From a bacterium (lineage in GTDB: Bacteria; Ratteibacteria; UBA8468; B48-G9; JAFGKM01), in NCBI GenBank assembly GCA_029548585.1, contig JAKPNC010000226.1:1-6535 (forward strand): a stretch of DNA of 6,535 nucleotides. Reading direction: 5' to 3'. A program made the translations under genes and the position numbers. Shown piece by piece: positions 5,675 through 6,535 of this stretch. The notes beneath the pieces were generated by a model, which was not told where the DNA came from, did not search any database, and saw only the letters and a list, made by a program, of their open reading frames with translations. Numbering within the stretch: the stretch's first letter is position 1; every line of letters starts with the position of its first letter.

Positions 5675-6535
5675 TTTCAACGCGTTGATAATAGAAGCTT
5701 CAGCCGGGACCGGCAAGACAAGCAGGATAACCGGCGACTTTGTACGCCTTGTCGGCAGGGAGAAACCGGCCTTTTTTTTGAAAAAGATCCTGGCGATAAC
5801 CTTTTCCGAGAAATCCGCCATAGAGATGAAGAGCAGGATCCTTGACAGCATCTACCGTGATATATATCCATGCCTCGACGCATCAGGAAGGATAGAACTG
5901 GAGAACGCTATGTTAAGGCTCAACGTCTCAACCATACATTCGTTCTGCAGGCGCCTGCTAAGGAGGTTTGCCTTCTACCTGGATATAGATCCTTTTTTCA
6001 GGGTATCCGAGGAGGGCCAGAGTGAGATACTCTTCCACCGCTCCTTCGGCAGGTTACTTAACGGTGTGAAGGCGGAAAGCCTGGCCGACGGAATACTGAA
6101 AGAAATGAAGCTTAACAGTCTCAGGGAGATCCTTGGGGATTTCCAGAAAAGCCATCCGTATGTTTCTGCCGGAGTTGCCCGCGGTGAAAAGACATCCCGG
6201 ATGGAAAAACTCTTCAGGGAAGTCTCGGAAATGCACCTGGCAATGAAGAGAGAGATCTCACTCCTGGATTTCAACGACCTTGAAAACATGGCCTGCATGC
6301 TCCTGGCCGACCACCCGGAGGCCGTGGCGGTGCTGGAAGATTTTGACGATATGTGCAGCTACATTTTCGTTGATGAATTTCAGGACACGAATATAATCCA
6401 GTGGAAGATAATACACAAGCTCGCTGAGGAATGGCTTTCCGGGTACGGGGCCAAGGCCGAGGCTGGCCACTCCTACGGCATTTGCCTTGTCGGGGACAGG
6501 AAGCAATCCATATACAGGTTCAGGGGCGCCGAAAG
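5661..6535 (+). CDS. addA: AddA-like UvrD/RecB-superfamily helicase, 3' end cut by the window
   Basis: The first 291 residues of a superfamily 1A DNA helicase; the frame is open to the window edge. Motifs in order: Walker A A13-S-A-G-T-G-K19-T20; motif Ia LAITFSEKSAIEMKSRI; T91-I-H-S-F-C96; L202-D-F-N-D-L207; motif II (Walker B) V237-D-E-F-Q-D-T243; and motif III G278-D-R-K-Q-S-I-Y-R-F-R-G-A290. These supply ATP binding and hydrolysis and 3'-5' translocation. The ATG overlaps the end of addB by 14 bases. Only a weak AAGGG lies upstream, so translation probably depends on coupling. Pairing with the upstream nuclease makes AddA the best name. A C-terminal nuclease domain, expected in AddA and RecB, would lie outside the window and cannot be checked here. 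An A7 run (5664-5670) follows the start codon and a T8 run (5772-5779) lies early in the gene. Confidence 0.92.
   Translation, partial: MKKIDFNALIIEASAGTGKTSRITGDFVRLVGREKPAFFLKKILAITFSEKSAIEMKSRILDSIYRDIYPCLDASGRIELENAMLRLNVSTIHSFCRRLLRRFAFYLDIDPFFRVSEEGQSEILFHRSFGRLLNGVKAESLADGILKEMKLNSLREILGDFQKSHPYVSAGVARGEKTSRMEKLFREVSEMHLAMKREISLLDFNDLENMACMLLADHPEAVAVLEDFDDMCSYIFVDEFQDTNIIQWKIIHKLAEEWLSGYGAKAEAGHSYGICLVGDRKQSIYRFRGAE

Noticed and set aside
5772..5779. T8 homopolymer early in addA (and A8 at 2706-2713 in the acyltransferase) as phase-variation tracts
   Set aside because: Tracts of eight are common in this sequence style, and neither a repair helicase nor this single acyltransferase copy gives other evidence of phase variation. 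They are noted only as places where an indel error would matter.

Overview
The window suggests an uncultured Gram-negative (diderm) bacterium. Two prepilins carry the very stereotyped N-terminal methylation segment and the C-terminal H-X9-DG signature seen in large numbers in the PVC group (Lentisphaerota, Verrucomicrobiota, Planctomycetota) and some neighbouring candidate phyla. An LpxL/HtrB-type acyltransferase implies an outer membrane with lipid A or a similar glycolipid. Protein-coding density is high, and arginine is written mostly as AGG. The phylum assignment is an inference from protein style only.

Layout: (1) 28-1572, plus strand: two tandem type II/IV-like prepilins, separated by 30 bases and each with a good Shine-Dalgarno. 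They look like paralogues, with a 26-base identical stretch in the transmembrane coding region and different C-terminal bodies. (2) 1573-1869: a gap with an AT-rich palindrome and a possible 57-codon GTG-start ORF of unknown function. (3) 1870-2775, minus strand: a lipid A-type acyltransferase whose HX4(D/E) catalytic motif reads HX4P. (4) 2776-3025: a divergent intergenic region with candidate promoters for both flanking genes. (5) 3026-5674, plus strand: an AddB-like (RexB-like) protein with a degenerate helicase half and a PD-(D/E)XK nuclease carrying the four cysteines of the AddB iron-sulphur cluster. (6) 5661 to the window end: the start of an AddA-like UvrD/RecB-superfamily helicase, overlapping addB by 14 bases and cut off after motif III.

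Genes 5 and 6 form one translationally coupled unit encoding the two subunits of an AddAB helicase-nuclease, which processes double-strand breaks for RecA-dependent recombination. The prepilins and the acyltransferase are envelope functions with no evident link to it. I see no mobile element, CRISPR array, RNA gene or convincing intrinsic terminator. No clearly new system is present. The points most worth a second look are the acyltransferase active-site substitution, the small GTG ORF, the GNRA-capped hairpin in the second prepilin gene, and the compact AddA N-terminus.
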